This document shows positions 45,932 through 55,500 of a DNA stretch of 64,000 nucleotides, one piece after another. The position numbers were made by a program, and so were the translations under genes. Numbering within the stretch: position 1 is the first letter of the stretch; every line of letters begins with the position of its first letter. The notes beneath the pieces were generated by a model, which worked only from the letters and a program-made list of their open reading frames with translations, did no database searches and was not told the DNA's origin. This DNA is from Marinobacter sp. F3R11 (GTDB taxonomy: Bacteria; Pseudomonadota; Gammaproteobacteria; Pseudomonadales; Oleiphilaceae), in NCBI RefSeq assembly GCF_003318275.1, contig NZ_QOCH01000015.1:469608-533607 (forward strand), in the 5' to 3' direction.

Positions 45932-47122
45932 ATGTCCGACTACAACATTTTCACCTCCGAATCGGTCTCCGAGGGCCACCCGGACAAACTGGCCGACCAG
46001 ATTTCCGACGCGGTTCTGGATTCCATTCTTATGGATGATCCCCACGCCCGCGTAGCTTGCGAAACCATGGTAAAAACCGGTGTAGCCATTGTTGGTGGTG
46101 AAATCACAACCAGCGCATGGGTAGATCTGGAAGATCTGGTTCGCGGTGTGATCAAGGACATTGGCTATACCTCCTCAGACGTCGGCTTCGACGGGGACAC
46201 CTGCGGCATTATCAATATCATCGGCAAGCAATCTGTGGATATCGCCCAGGGTGTCGACCGTCAGAAACCGGAAGATCAGGGCGCTGGTGATCAGGGCCTG
46301 ATGTTTGGTTATGCCAGCAACGAAACTGAAGTGCTGATGCCTGCACCGATCACCTTTGCCCACCGTCTGGTTGAACGCCAGGCAGAAGCCCGCAAAAACG
46401 GCGTACTGCCGTGGCTGCGTCCCGATGCGAAAAGCCAGGTAACCTGCCGCTATGAAAACGGCAAGGTTGTGGGCATTGATGCGGTTGTACTTTCAACCCA
46501 GCACGACCCGGATGTCAGCCAGGCTGATCTGAAAGAAGCCATTATGGAACTGGTCGTGAAAAATGTGCTGCCGGCCGAACTTCTGCACAAGGGCACTCAG
46601 TTCCACATCAACCCCACGGGCAAGTTTGTTATCGGCGGCCCGGTTGGTGACTGCGGTCTTACTGGCCGCAAGATCATCGTCGACACCTACGGTGGTATGG
46701 CCCGTCACGGTGGTGGTGCCTTCTCGGGCAAAGACCCCTCGAAGGTTGATCGCTCTGCTGCCTATGCAGGCCGTTACGTGGCCAAGAATATTGTCGCCGC
46801 CGGCCTGGCTGACAAGTGCGAGATTCAGGTTTCCTACGCCATCGGCGTGGCGCAACCCACATCCATTTCCGTAAACACTTTCGGTACCGGAAAAATCGGC
46901 GACGACAAAATTATTGAGCTGGTCCGCCAGCACTTTGATCTGCGCCCTTACGCCATCACCAACATGCTCGACCTGCTGCACCCCATGTATCGGGCTACAG
47001 CGGCCTATGGCCACTTCGGCCGCGAGCCATATGAGATGACCGTTGACGGTAAAACTTTCACGGCTTTCCCTTGGGAAAAAACCGACCGCGCAGCAGCTCT
47101 GAAAGGCGCCGCAGGTATCTGA
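45932..47122 (+). CDS. metK: S-adenosylmethionine synthetase
   Basis: Forms S-adenosylmethionine from methionine and ATP. The 396-residue protein has [18 protein letters not shown], the [12 protein letters not shown] substrate loop, [20 protein letters not shown] and the P-loop-like [19 protein letters not shown]. All are intact. A strong GAGGAG site is seven bases before the ATG. It begins the metK-ahcY-metF run, with candidate SahR sites just upstream. Confidence 0.99.
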   Translation: MSDYNIFTSESVSEGHPDKLADQISDAVLDSILMDDPHARVACETMVKTGVAIVGGEITTSAWVDLEDLVRGVIKDIGYTSSDVGFDGDTCGIINIIGKQSVDIAQGVDRQKPEDQGAGDQGLMFGYASNETEVLMPAPITFAHRLVERQAEARKNGVLPWLRPDAKSQVTCRYENGKVVGIDAVVLSTQHDPDVSQADLKEAIMELVVKNVLPAELLHKGTQFHINPTGKFVIGGPVGDCGLTGRKIIVDTYGGMARHGGGAFSGKDPSKVDRSAAYAGRYVAKNIVAAGLADKCEIQVSYAIGVAQPTSISVNTFGTGKIGDDKIIELVRQHFDLRPYAITNMLDLLHPMYRATAAYGHFGREPYEMTVDGKTFTAFPWEKTDRAAALKGAAGI

Positions 47123-47170
47123 ACAATTCTCAGGCGTATGAATGACCTCATGCGCCCGAAGCTTGAACAA

Positions 47171-47275
47171 GGAGATGGGGGGCAGCTTCCGTGGAATGTC
47201 GATGGCCAAGGACGGCCGAAGACAAGTGCACATGGATGTGCTCGTAGCGGTTCCACGGAAGCTGCCCCCATCTCC
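47171..47275. repeat. 105-bp palindromic element folding as a three-way junction
   Basis: Outer arms at 47171-47196 and 47251-47275 pair along 25 bases with one extra G. Between them, tgtc-ggcc-(aaggac)-ggcc-gaca (47197-47224) and gcaca-tgga-tgtgc (about 47228-47241) form two more hairpins. The result is a cloverleaf-like fold in the metK-ahcY gap. It has no long reading frame. It resembles a mobile intergenic palindromic repeat, but could be an RNA control element. Confidence 0.88.
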
Positions 47276-47345
47276 GAATACTTCAGATTTCAGAGGCCAC
47301 AGAAATAAACTCTCTGGCCAAAACAGAACTAATCGGAGAACACCA

Positions 47346-48719
47346 ATGAGTAACTTCAACGACTATAAAGTCCGCGATATCAACCTGGCCGACTGGGGCC
47401 GCAAAGAAATCAAGATCGCCGAAGGCGAAATGCCCGCCCTGATGGCTCTGCGTGAAAAGTACAAAACTGAGCAGCCGCTGAAAGGCGCCAATATCATGGG
47501 CTGCATCCACATGACCATCCAGACAGCAGTGCTGATCGAAACGCTGATCGAGCTGGGAGCAAATGTGCGCTGGTCATCCTGCAACATCTTCTCCACCCAG
47601 GATCAGGCCGCCGCAGCCATCGCGGCCCAGAACATCCCTGTGTTTGCCTGGAAAGGCGAAACCGACGAAGAGTATGACTGGTGCCTTGAGCGCACTATCG
47701 GTGCCGACGTGGAAGGCTGGGAACCCAACATGATTCTGGATGACGGCGGCGATCTGACAGCCCTGCTCCATGAAAAATACCCGGAAGTTCTGGCTAACTG
47801 TCACGGTGTGACTGAAGAAACCACCACCGGCGTACACCGTCTGCAGGAAATGCTGCGCGAAGGCACTCTGAAAGTACCGGCCATCAACGTAAATGATGCG
47901 GTTACCAAATCGAAAAACGACAACAAATACGGTTGTCGTCACAGCCTCAACGACGCCATCAAACGCGGCACAGATCACCTGATGGCGGGCAAGAAAGCTC
48001 TGGTAATTGGCTACGGTGATGTAGGTAAAGGCTCCGCTGCCTCCCTGCGTCAGGAAGGCATGATCGTCAAAGTATCCGAAGCTGATCCTATTTGTGCGAT
48101 GCAGGCCTGCATGGACGGTTACGAAGTGGTTTCCCCGTACATCGATGGTATCAACACGGGCACTGAAGCCTGCATAAACAAGGCCCTGCTACAGACTACC
48201 GACCTGATTGTAACCACCACCGGCAACATGAACGTGTGCGACGCGCATATGCTCAAGGCACTGAAATCCGGCGCGGTTGTCTGCAACATTGGTCACTTCG
48301 ACAATGAAATCGATACCGCCTATATGCGCAAGAACTGGGAATGGGATGAAGTTAAGCCTCAGGTTCACGTTATCTATCGCGACAAGGCGGTTAACGATCA
48401 CCTGATTCTGCTTTCTGAAGGTCGCCTGGTGAATCTGGGCAACGCCACTGGCCATCCTTCACGGATCATGGACGGTTCTTTCGCAAACCAGGTTCTGGCT
48501 CAGATGTACCTGTTTGAGCGCAAGTTCGCGGATCTGCCGGAAGAAGCCCGTTCAAAAGGTGTTTATGTACAGGTTCTGCCCAAGCAACTGGACGAAGAAG
48601 TGGCCCGCGCCATGGTTGAGGGTTTCAGCGGTGTGATCACCAGGATGACCCCGGAACAGGCACAATACATTGGCGTACCGGTCGAAGGCCCGTACAAGCC
48701 AGAAAGCTACAAATACTGA
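47346..48719 (+). CDS. ahcY: Adenosylhomocysteinase (SAH hydrolase)
   Basis: Hydrolyses S-adenosylhomocysteine to adenosine and homocysteine, relieving product inhibition of methyltransferases. The 457-residue protein starts [33 protein letters not shown] and [18 protein letters not shown] are substrate-site segments, [17 protein letters not shown] is the NAD-binding motif, and the C-terminus [20 protein letters not shown] is family-typical. The reading frame is open upstream through the palindromic element, but the start at MSNFN has CGGAGAACACCA before it and fits the family length. Confidence 0.98.
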   Translation: MSNFNDYKVRDINLADWGRKEIKIAEGEMPALMALREKYKTEQPLKGANIMGCIHMTIQTAVLIETLIELGANVRWSSCNIFSTQDQAAAAIAAQNIPVFAWKGETDEEYDWCLERTIGADVEGWEPNMILDDGGDLTALLHEKYPEVLANCHGVTEETTTGVHRLQEMLREGTLKVPAINVNDAVTKSKNDNKYGCRHSLNDAIKRGTDHLMAGKKALVIGYGDVGKGSAASLRQEGMIVKVSEADPICAMQACMDGYEVVSPYIDGINTGTEACINKALLQTTDLIVTTTGNMNVCDAHMLKALKSGAVVCNIGHFDNEIDTAYMRKNWEWDEVKPQVHVIYRDKAVNDHLILLSEGRLVNLGNATGHPSRIMDGSFANQVLAQMYLFERKFADLPEEARSKGVYVQVLPKQLDEEVARAMVEGFSGVITRMTPEQAQYIGVPVEGPYKPESYKY

Positions 48720-48731
48720 TCAGGTAATACC

Positions 48732-49601
48732 ATGCAATCCCAGAAACAGTTCAAACGCCGTTTCAGCTTCGAGTTCTTTCCGCCCAAGACCGACCAGGGC
48801 AAAGAGAAACTCCAGGTGGTGCGCGATCAGCTTGCCGGGGTGAATCCGGATTTTTTCTCCGTCACCTTCGGTGCGGGCGGCTCCACACGGGACCGCACCA
48901 TTGAAACCGTGCTCAACCTGCATAAACAGGGCATTTCTACAGCACCACATTTATCCTGCGTCGGTGGCACCCGGGAAGAAATTGCGGAGCTGCTGGATCT
49001 GTATAAAGAGAATGGTATCAACCGGATTGTCGCCCTTCGGGGTGACATGCCTTCCGGTATGGGTGCCTCTGGCGAAATGCGTTACGCCAACGAACTGGTT
49101 GAGTTCATCCGCCAGCACAGTGGCGACCATTTCAACCTCGAAGTAGCGGCCTACCCGGAGTTCCACCCCCAGGCCCGCAATGCCGAAGAAGATCTGAAAA
49201 ACTTCGCCCGCAAGGTAGAAGCCGGCGCCAACAGCGCCATTACCCAGTACTTTTTCAACCCGGAAAGCTACTTCTACTTCATCGACCGGCTGGAAAAGAT
49301 GGGAGTTACCATTCCGGTGGTACCGGGCATCATGCCGATCGTGAATTTTTCCAGCCTGGTGCGCTTCTCTGACATGTGCGGTGCAGAAATACCGCGCTGG
49401 ATCCGCAAGCAGCTGGAAGCCTACGGAGATGACAGTGTCAGTATCCGTAAGTTTGGTGAGGAAGTGATCACCCGCATGTGTGAAAAGCTGCTGGAAGCCG
49501 GCGCACCCGGGCTGCACTTTTACACTCTGAACCAGGCTGAGCCCAGCATCAGCATCTGGAAGAACCTTGGAATCAGTGAACGGGAAAAAATCGCGTTCTG
49601 A
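48732..49601 (+). CDS. metF: Methylenetetrahydrofolate reductase
   Basis: FAD enzyme that reduces 5,10-methylenetetrahydrofolate to 5-methyltetrahydrofolate, the methyl donor for methionine synthesis. The 289-residue protein has FSFEFFPPKTDQGKEKL, SVTFGAGGSTRDRT, the folate-site RIVALRGDMPSG and ITQYFFNPESYFYFIDR. It follows ahcY by 12 bases, so the pair is co-transcribed. Together with metK it completes the methyl cycle under the candidate SahR control. Confidence 0.98.
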   Translation: MQSQKQFKRRFSFEFFPPKTDQGKEKLQVVRDQLAGVNPDFFSVTFGAGGSTRDRTIETVLNLHKQGISTAPHLSCVGGTREEIAELLDLYKENGINRIVALRGDMPSGMGASGEMRYANELVEFIRQHSGDHFNLEVAAYPEFHPQARNAEEDLKNFARKVEAGANSAITQYFFNPESYFYFIDRLEKMGVTIPVVPGIMPIVNFSSLVRFSDMCGAEIPRWIRKQLEAYGDDSVSIRKFGEEVITRMCEKLLEAGAPGLHFYTLNQAEPSISIWKNLGISEREKIAF

Positions 49602-49627
49602 TCAGATTCCACAACACCAGGCACCTC

Positions 49628-49658
49628 GCCGGGTTATGCCACAAAGCCATAACCCGGC
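49628..49658 (+). terminator. Hairpin terminator after metF
   Basis: Perfect 11-bp stem gccgggttatg / cataacccggc with a nine-base loop, 26 bases after the metF stop. The following sequence has no long T-run, so it may be weak. Confidence 0.72.
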
Positions 49659-49701
49659 CTCCACACTTCCCGTCATCCGCCACAGTAATCAAGTCACGCA
49701 T

Positions 49702-49730
49702 TTGATATTGGGTGCGCTCCTGAGTAATAG
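49702..49730 (+). promoter_or_regulatory. Sigma-70-type promoter of amino-acid transporter operon
   Basis: TTGATA and TAATAG are separated by exactly 17 bases, about 120 bases before the start of the solute-binding protein gene. This is the best sigma-70 match in the gap between metF and that gene. Confidence 0.65.
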
Positions 49731-49849
49731 TCTAAAGTGTACGTGGTGCAGTTCCACTAACGCTCCCCGGAGATAACAGTCACCAACAGTGAATCTTCCG
49801 GCCTGCCTTACCGGGCATACGGAGCCTCATAAAAAGAGAAGGAGAAAGC

Positions 49850-50608
49850 ATGAGCACGAAATGGCTGAAAACACTGGGCACTGGCCTGGCACTTACCGTT
49901 GCGGTCAGCACGGTTAGCGCTGAAACCCTGCGAGTAGCCACAGACCCAAGCTTCGTTCCGTTCGAAATGCTGGACCAGGAAACCGGAGAAATGATCGGTT
50001 TCGACATGGAGATAATCGCTGAAGTCGCTCAGCGCGCCGGCTTTGAATACGACGTTAATACCATGGACTTCAACGGCATCATCCCTGCCCTGCAAACAGG
50101 CAACGTGGATATCGCCATTGCCGGTATTACCATCACCGAAGAGCGTGAAAAAATCGTCGATTTCTCTGACCCCTACTACGATTCCGGCCTGCGGATTCTG
50201 GTTCGTCAGGACAACAATGAAGTAACAGAACTGTCCGACCTTGAAGGCCTGAAGATTGGCTCAAAAATCGGCAGTACCAGTTATGATTTTCTGAAGAAAA
50301 ACCTGGATAAGAACGACGGCGTAACGCCCTACCCAGGCAGCTCTGATATGTATATGGCTCTGATGTCCCGTGCAGTCGACGCGGTATTCTACGACGCCCC
50401 GAACGTTGGCTATTTCGCCCGTACCAAGGGTGAAGGTGAAGTCAAAACCGTTGGCACGCTTTACGAAGGCCAGCAGTATGGCATCGCTCTGAAAAGTGGC
50501 AGCGAATGGGTCGACGAGGTGAATGAGGCTCTTGCCTCCATGAAAGAAGACGGAACCTACAAAACCATCTACGAGAAGTGGTTTGGCCCGATGCCGGAAG
50601 GCAAGTAA
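49850..50608 (+). CDS. Polar amino-acid ABC transporter, solute-binding protein (GlnH-like)
   Basis: Periplasmic receptor of 252 residues. A Sec signal peptide (LGTGLALTVAVSTVSA) precedes a type II periplasmic fold starting ETLRVATDPSFVPFEM. Ligand-site segments are DFNGIIPALQTGNVDIAIAG, ITITEEREKIVDFSDPYYDS and SKIGSTSYDF. It resembles glutamine-binding GlnH most; histidine or arginine binding is possible. RBS AGAAGGAGAAAGC is strong. Permease and ATPase genes follow. Confidence 0.92.
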   Translation: MSTKWLKTLGTGLALTVAVSTVSAETLRVATDPSFVPFEMLDQETGEMIGFDMEIIAEVAQRAGFEYDVNTMDFNGIIPALQTGNVDIAIAGITITEEREKIVDFSDPYYDSGLRILVRQDNNEVTELSDLEGLKIGSKIGSTSYDFLKKNLDKNDGVTPYPGSSDMYMALMSRAVDAVFYDAPNVGYFARTKGEGEVKTVGTLYEGQQYGIALKSGSEWVDEVNEALASMKEDGTYKTIYEKWFGPMPEGK

Positions 50609-50704
50609 CAGCCGAAGGGGCTCACGTGGCCCGTTCCTCTTGTTGCGCCGGGGTGGGCTTCACCCCGGCTGCTTCTGACTCCAACCCCGGCGGAGACGTA
50701 CACT

Positions 50705-51376
50705 GTGGAATCCCAGTTCCAGTTTGACTGGCAAGCAGCCATCGACTCTATTCCCTTTCTGCTCAAGGGAATACCTTACACTCTGATGATTTCATTTGGC
50801 GGCCTGCTTATAGGCTTTGCCCTCGGCATCCTTTTTGGTCTGCTGAGCATCAACAAAAAGTGGTTTCTGAAGTGGCCCGCGACGGCCTACATAGAAATCT
50901 TTCGTGGTACTCCGATCCTGGTTCAGGTTCTGTTTATCTTTTACGGCCTGCCCGATCTGATTGGCGGGCCCATAGACCCTCTGACTGCAGGTGTTGCCGC
51001 AATTGCCCTGAACTCGGGCGCTTACATTTCTGAAGTGGTACGTGGTGGCGTTCAGTCCATCGCCAAGGGACAGACCGAAGCCGGGCTTTCTCTGGGCCTT
51101 TCCCGTACTCAGACATTCTGGTCAATCATATGGCCCCAGGCATTCCGGCGCATGATCCCGCCGCTTGGCAACCAGGCCATTGTCAGTATCAAGGACACCT
51201 CACTGTTTTCGGTTATCGGCGTCGGCGAACTCGTACGCCAGGGTCAGGTTTACATTGCCAGCACCTTCACTGCCTTTGAGGTGTATTTCGTGGTTGCAAT
51301 CATGTATCTGGCCATCACCCTCTCCTTGTCACTGATTCTTCGCCTTGTTGAACGGCGCGGACTGGCTTCTGTCTGA
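50705..51376 (+). CDS. Polar amino-acid ABC transporter permease (GlnP-like)
   Basis: A 223-residue membrane protein with five predicted helices (for example GIPYTLMISFGGLLIGFALG and FEVYFVVAIMYLAITLSLSL). It has the HisM/GlnP family EAA loop, here EAGLSLGLSRTQTFWSIIWP. The start is GTG behind GGCGGAGACGTACACT. A single permease gene implies a homodimeric channel, as with GlnP. Confidence 0.92.
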   Translation: MESQFQFDWQAAIDSIPFLLKGIPYTLMISFGGLLIGFALGILFGLLSINKKWFLKWPATAYIEIFRGTPILVQVLFIFYGLPDLIGGPIDPLTAGVAAIALNSGAYISEVVRGGVQSIAKGQTEAGLSLGLSRTQTFWSIIWPQAFRRMIPPLGNQAIVSIKDTSLFSVIGVGELVRQGQVYIASTFTAFEVYFVVAIMYLAITLSLSLILRLVERRGLASV

Positions 51377-51389
51377 AGGAACCTGACCC

Positions 51390-52136
51390 ATGACTCAGAT
51401 TGTAAAAATGAAGGGCATGAACAAGTACTTCGGCAAGGTGCATGTCCTTAAAGATATTGATTTAACCGTAGAGCAAGGCGAAGTAGTCGTTATTATCGGT
51501 GCCAGCGGATCAGGTAAATCCACCCTGATCCGCTGCGTGAACGGGCTTGAAGAGTTCGAATCCGGCCACCTTGAAGTCGAAGGCCAGGAGCTTGCTCCGA
51601 ACGGCGGCAATCAGCAGGCTCTTTCGCAAATCCGTAAAGAAGTAGGCATGGTGTTCCAGCAGTTCAATCTGTTCCCTCACCTTACGGTGAAAGAGAACAT
51701 CATGCTGGCGCCCCGGAAAGTGAAAAACGCTCCTAAACCTGTCGCCAACGCCACCGCAGAACGCCTGCTGGAGCGTGTAGGCATCGGCAGCCAGGCTGAC
51801 AAATACCCCGGCCATCTCTCCGGCGGCCAGCAGCAACGGGTTGCCATAGCCCGTGCCCTCGCCATGGAACCGCGACTGATGCTGTTCGACGAGCCCACCT
51901 CGGCGCTGGACCCGGAAATGATCGGTGAAGTGCTGGACGTAATGCGCGAACTGGCCAAAGAAGGCATGACCATGATGGTCGTCACCCACGAAATGGGCTT
52001 CGCCCGGGAAGTGGCTGACCGCGTGATTTACATTCACGAAGGCCAGATTGTGGAAGAAGGCAAGCCGGATGACGTGTTCGATAATCCTCAGAATGAACGT
52101 ACTCAGGCGTTTCTATCGAGGGTGCTGGCGCACTGA
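51390..52136 (+). CDS. Polar amino-acid ABC transporter ATP-binding protein (GlnQ-like)
   Basis: ATPase of 248 residues for the same importer: Walker [11 protein letters not shown]-loop QQFNLFPH, signature [15 protein letters not shown], Walker [14 protein letters not shown] and switch [15 protein letters not shown]. All motifs are canonical. It ends the operon 15 bases before a hairpin terminator shared with the convergent PAAR gene. Confidence 0.95.
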   Translation: MTQIVKMKGMNKYFGKVHVLKDIDLTVEQGEVVVIIGASGSGKSTLIRCVNGLEEFESGHLEVEGQELAPNGGNQQALSQIRKEVGMVFQQFNLFPHLTVKENIMLAPRKVKNAPKPVANATAERLLERVGIGSQADKYPGHLSGGQQQRVAIARALAMEPRLMLFDEPTSALDPEMIGEVLDVMRELAKEGMTMMVVTHEMGFAREVADRVIYIHEGQIVEEGKPDDVFDNPQNERTQAFLSRVLAH

Positions 52137-52150
52137 TGTCGCTAAGCCAT

Positions 52151-52185
52151 AGTAATTAAGCCCTCGCTCCGGGGGTTTAATTACT
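52151..52185. terminator. Bidirectional terminator, ABC transporter / PAAR
   Basis: Arms agtaattaa and ttaattact, extended by an inner GCCC / GGGG segment, pair across a short loop. It lies between two convergent genes and can serve both strands. Confidence 0.72.
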
Positions 52186-52223
52186 ACCTCGCTCGCCATA
52201 AATCATTACCCTTTTCGCCAGCA

Positions 52224-52514
52224 TTAGCTGCCAATAACCACTGACCCCGAGCCAATAGTCACACCCCCACAGGAAATCTTGCTACCGGTCACCGCAGCCG
52301 GTATGCCATTAATCATCACAGAGGCAGAACCGGCAGCAATCACGCGCGGGTGCGAAGAGTGTTTAGGCTTGGAATGGGGCGCCAGCGGATCACCAACCCG
52401 GGCTACGGGCTTGCCATCAATCAGAACATCCGGGGAACCGGCGATTACCGGCGTAGGCGGGAAACCCTCGTGATCGGAGCCCATGTCTCCGAGAAGCACA
52501 ACAGCTTTACTCAT
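52224..52514 (-). CDS. PAAR-domain protein
   Basis: A 96-residue PAAR-repeat protein: the pattern SKAVVLLGDMGSDHEGFPPT, PVIAGSPDVLIDGKPVARVG, VIAAGSASVMINGIPAAVTG and SGSVVIGS. PAAR proteins form the metal-bound tip on VgrG spikes of type VI secretion systems and can carry effectors. No VgrG, Hcp or effector is encoded near here, so it is an orphan. Start chosen at the ATG behind AAGGATGCG; a longer in-frame start lies 14 codons upstream. Confidence 0.9.
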   Translation of the reverse strand: MSKAVVLLGDMGSDHEGFPPTPVIAGSPDVLIDGKPVARVGDPLAPHSKPKHSSHPRVIAAGSASVMINGIPAAVTGSKISCGGVTIGSGSVVIGS

Positions 52515-52682
52515 ATCGCATCCTTTGCGTCGTTTTCGTCCTTGATGAATCATCACCTGTGATCGGGCAACTCAGGCTCCGGCAAGTGACACTTACATCT
52601 TATACCGTCTGTACACTTTGACCAAGTCGTCCGGTTCACACTGTGAACCGGACAAGCGGAGCTGGCCTAGGCATTACTTCGT

Positions 52683-53816
52683 TTACTTACGTAGCCCGCC
52701 ACGGGGATGGCTGTTCAGGTAAGCCTGATCAGATATCCGGGTCCAGCGACGTGCTTTCCACAGGAATCTGGACTGTGAATCCAATACCTCTCTGGCAAGC
52801 GGATCTTCGTTGGCCCGGGCTTTCAACTGCTCCTCAGTCACGTCATACAACGCTTGGAGAATCTCCGGAGAAAACGTACGAATCTGAACGCCGGGATACT
52901 CAACCTGGATGGTCGACCAGTTCTGAGCGCTCTCGTACGTTGATTGTATATACATATCGTATGCTGACGTACGCATGGCAATCTGGAGCACCTTCTGAAG
53001 CCGCTCAGGCAGGCGCTTCCAGCTGTCCTGATTGATCAGGAACTGCAATTCGGTGGCGGGCTCATGCCAGCCCGTATAGTAAAAACGGGCGATTTCATGG
53101 AACCGCATACCCAGATCCAGAGAAGGCCCAACCCATTCAAGGGCATCGATGCGCCCTTCATTCATGGCCTGGTAAAGTTCGCCTGGCGGTAAGTTGATGG
53201 GCTCTACTCCAAGCTCCTGCAGAACTGCCCCTGCAAAGCCCGGAACTCGCATCCTTAACCCCTTAAGATCATCCAGGGTATTAATTTCCTTTCGGAACCA
53301 GCCCCCCATCTGATTGCCGGTGTTTCCTCCAGGGAACGACAACATGTTGTGTTTACTGTACACCTTCTGCGTCAGCTCCAGCCCTCCGCCATGGTAAAAC
53401 CACGCGTACTGCTCCTGGGGCAGCATTCCGAAAGGGACGGTGGTGAAAAACAACATATTGAAATCGACGTCTTTCCAGTAATAAGAGGCCGAGTGCCCCA
53501 TATCGTACTCTCCGGATTTCACCATATCGAAAACACCGAAAGGCTTCTTATGCTGATTAGCTGAAACCACTTCAATTTGCAGCTCACCATCTGAAAGCTG
53601 ATTTACCATCTGCGCCAGATTGGCTGTGGTGTCGGCAAAAATAGGGGCATTCTCAGCCCAGGTCTGGGCCAGACGCAGCTTGTAAACCGTTGGTTCAGGG
53701 GGAGGAGCTTTTACAGCGGCGGCTTTGGGGTCAGCGTCATTACAGCCAGCGAGCAGAACTGACATCACCAGAAAAACAACGAGCACACTTAGTTTTCCAA
53801 CTTTAGCGGGATACAT
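52683..53816 (-). CDS. TRAP transporter solute-binding lipoprotein (DctP family)
   Basis: Periplasmic receptor of a TRAP transporter, 377 residues. A lipobox lies in VFLVMSVLLAGCNDAD, so the protein is a lipoprotein. The DctP fold is shown by YKLRLAQTWAENAPIFADTT, MGHSASYYWKDVDFNMLFFT, LRMRVPGFAGAVLQELGVEP, LYQAMNEGRIDALEWVGPSL and ELQFLINQDSW. The Arg of RMRVPG normally clamps the carboxylate ligand. No DctQ or DctM membrane genes are nearby, so it is an orphan in this window. Confidence 0.9.
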   Translation of the reverse strand: MYPAKVGKLSVLVVFLVMSVLLAGCNDADPKAAAVKAPPPEPTVYKLRLAQTWAENAPIFADTTANLAQMVNQLSDGELQIEVVSANQHKKPFGVFDMVKSGEYDMGHSASYYWKDVDFNMLFFTTVPFGMLPQEQYAWFYHGGGLELTQKVYSKHNMLSFPGGNTGNQMGGWFRKEINTLDDLKGLRMRVPGFAGAVLQELGVEPINLPPGELYQAMNEGRIDALEWVGPSLDLGMRFHEIARFYYTGWHEPATELQFLINQDSWKRLPERLQKVLQIAMRTSAYDMYIQSTYESAQNWSTIQVEYPGVQIRTFSPEILQALYDVTEEQLKARANEDPLAREVLDSQSRFLWKARRWTRISDQAYLNSHPRGGLRK

Positions 53817-54058
53817 ATACGACCTGCCTGTTCACATTGTTGTTTGTTTTTTAGTTAAATCACGCGTAGCTATTCGCGATTCAAGGGCAATGTATACAAC
53901 GATCTAACAATACGCAGGAATAAACGAAAACTATGTAGTATTTCTGTAGCGTGTCTGTGGTTGCTCCGTCAGATACGAACAGGGCCGCTACGGGCACAAA
54001 GACTGCCGCTGGAACATCAGTTCCTGGCCACCTAAGCAGAACCCATAGCCACACCCCG

Positions 54059-54090
54059 CTGTTAACTGTAATATCCTCACAGGTTAACAG
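54059..54090. promoter_or_regulatory. BirA-like biotin operator upstream of bioA
   Basis: CTGTTAACT and GGTTAACAG are separated by 14 bases, matching the biotin-repressor pattern TTGTAAACC-N14-16-GGTTTACAA in inverted-repeat form. It lies 46 bases before the bioA ATG. The rest of the 319-base gap holds nothing else I can support. Confidence 0.75.
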
Positions 54091-54135
54091 CCAGATTTTG
54101 TCATTACAGAACCATCGTCTTACCGGAGCCCCACC

Positions 54136-55485
54136 ATGCGCAATGCTGACCTTGTCGCCCGCGGCCTGAAATCCGTGTGGCACCCCTGCACCCAGATGAA
54201 AGACCATGAAACCCTGCCCCTGGTTCCGATCAGACGGGGCAAAGGCGTCTGGCTGGAAGATTTTGAAAGCAACCGGTATATCGACGCGGTCAGCTCCTGG
54301 TGGGTCAACCTGTTCGGCCACGCAAATCCCAGGATCAATGCGGCGATTCAGAAGCAGATCAGCGAGCTGGAGCACGTCATTCTGGCGGGATTCACCCACG
54401 AGCCTGTGGTGAATCTGTCTGAGCGGCTCATCGAAGTGACCCCTAAGGGACTGAACAAGTGCTTCTACGCCGACAATGGTTCGTCGGCAATTGAGGCTGC
54501 ACTGAAGATGAGTTTTCACTACTGGAAGAATCAGGGGCGCCCGGGCAAAAAGAACTTTGTAAACCTGAGCAACAGTTACCACGGGGAAACTCTTGGCGCT
54601 CTGGCATTGGGCGATGTCGCGTTGTACAAGGAAACCTATAAGCCCTTATTGATGGAAGTGCTCACTGCCCCTTCTCCGGATGCTTACAACAAGGAAGCAG
54701 GCGAAACCGATGAAGCCTATGCCCTTCGCCAGTTTGAAGCTATGGAAAAGCTGCTGGAGGAGAAGCACGAGGAAATCTGTGCTGTCGTGGTAGAGCCATT
54801 GATTCAGTGTGCGGGTGGCATGCGCATGCACCATCCTGTTTACCACACCAAACTGCGCCAGGCCTGCGACCGCTACGGCGTGCACCTGATCGCAGACGAA
54901 ATCGCCGTCGGGTTTGGCCGTACAGGCACTCTGTTTGCCTGCGAGCAGTCCGGCATTACACCAGACTTCATGTGTCTGTCCAAAGGGTTGACGGCAGGTT
55001 ACCTGCCGCTCTCAGTTGTGCTCACCACCAACGATGTTTACAACGCATTTTACGATGACTACGAAACCCTGAAGGCCTTTCTGCACAGCCATAGTTACAC
55101 TGGCAACCCGATCGGTTGTGCTGTCGCACTGGCAACTCTCGACATTTTCCGGGATGACAATGTAATCGAGAAAAATCGCAGGCTTTCGGCCTGCCTGGCA
55201 GAGTCCGTCGCTCACCTTGCTGACCACCCCAACGTGGGGGATATCCGTCAGCACGGCATGACTCTCGCAGTGGAAATGGTCAAAGATAAAGCATCCAAAA
55301 CCCCTTTTCCCTGGCAGGAACGCAGGGGAGTTCGGGTTTATCAGCACTCTCTGACCCGAGAGGCCTTGCTTAGACCCCTGGGTAATGTGGTTTACTTCAT
55401 GCCACCTTACGTCATCACCGAAGACCAGATTCGTCATCTGGCCCAGGTCGCGACCGAGGGTATCAACATCGCTGTCCGGGACTGA
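54136..55485 (+). CDS. bioA: Adenosylmethionine-8-amino-7-oxononanoate aminotransferase
   Basis: Biotin-pathway PLP enzyme that transfers the amino group of S-adenosylmethionine to KAPA, making DAPA. The 449-residue protein has IDAVSSWWVNLFGHANPRIN, FYADNGSSAIEAALKMSFHYW, DEIAVGFGRTGTLFACEQ and the PLP lysine in CLSKGLTAGYLPLSVV. Length and motifs fit BioA rather than other class III transaminases. It stands apart from other bio genes. A BirA-like site upstream suggests biotin repression. rsmE follows 15 bases behind its stop. Confidence 0.96.
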   Translation: MRNADLVARGLKSVWHPCTQMKDHETLPLVPIRRGKGVWLEDFESNRYIDAVSSWWVNLFGHANPRINAAIQKQISELEHVILAGFTHEPVVNLSERLIEVTPKGLNKCFYADNGSSAIEAALKMSFHYWKNQGRPGKKNFVNLSNSYHGETLGALALGDVALYKETYKPLLMEVLTAPSPDAYNKEAGETDEAYALRQFEAMEKLLEEKHEEICAVVVEPLIQCAGGMRMHHPVYHTKLRQACDRYGVHLIADEIAVGFGRTGTLFACEQSGITPDFMCLSKGLTAGYLPLSVVLTTNDVYNAFYDDYETLKAFLHSHSYTGNPIGCAVALATLDIFRDDNVIEKNRRLSACLAESVAHLADHPNVGDIRQHGMTLAVEMVKDKASKTPFPWQERRGVRVYQHSLTREALLRPLGNVVYFMPPYVITEDQIRHLAQVATEGINIAVRD

Positions 55486-55500
55486 CCAGGGTAAACACGC

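Noticed and set aside
47123..47345. S-adenosylhomocysteine riboswitch upstream of ahcY
   Set aside because: The gap was checked for the conserved GAGGAGCG...GCCAGGCUCGG pattern; it is absent, and the structured element present has an unrelated fold.
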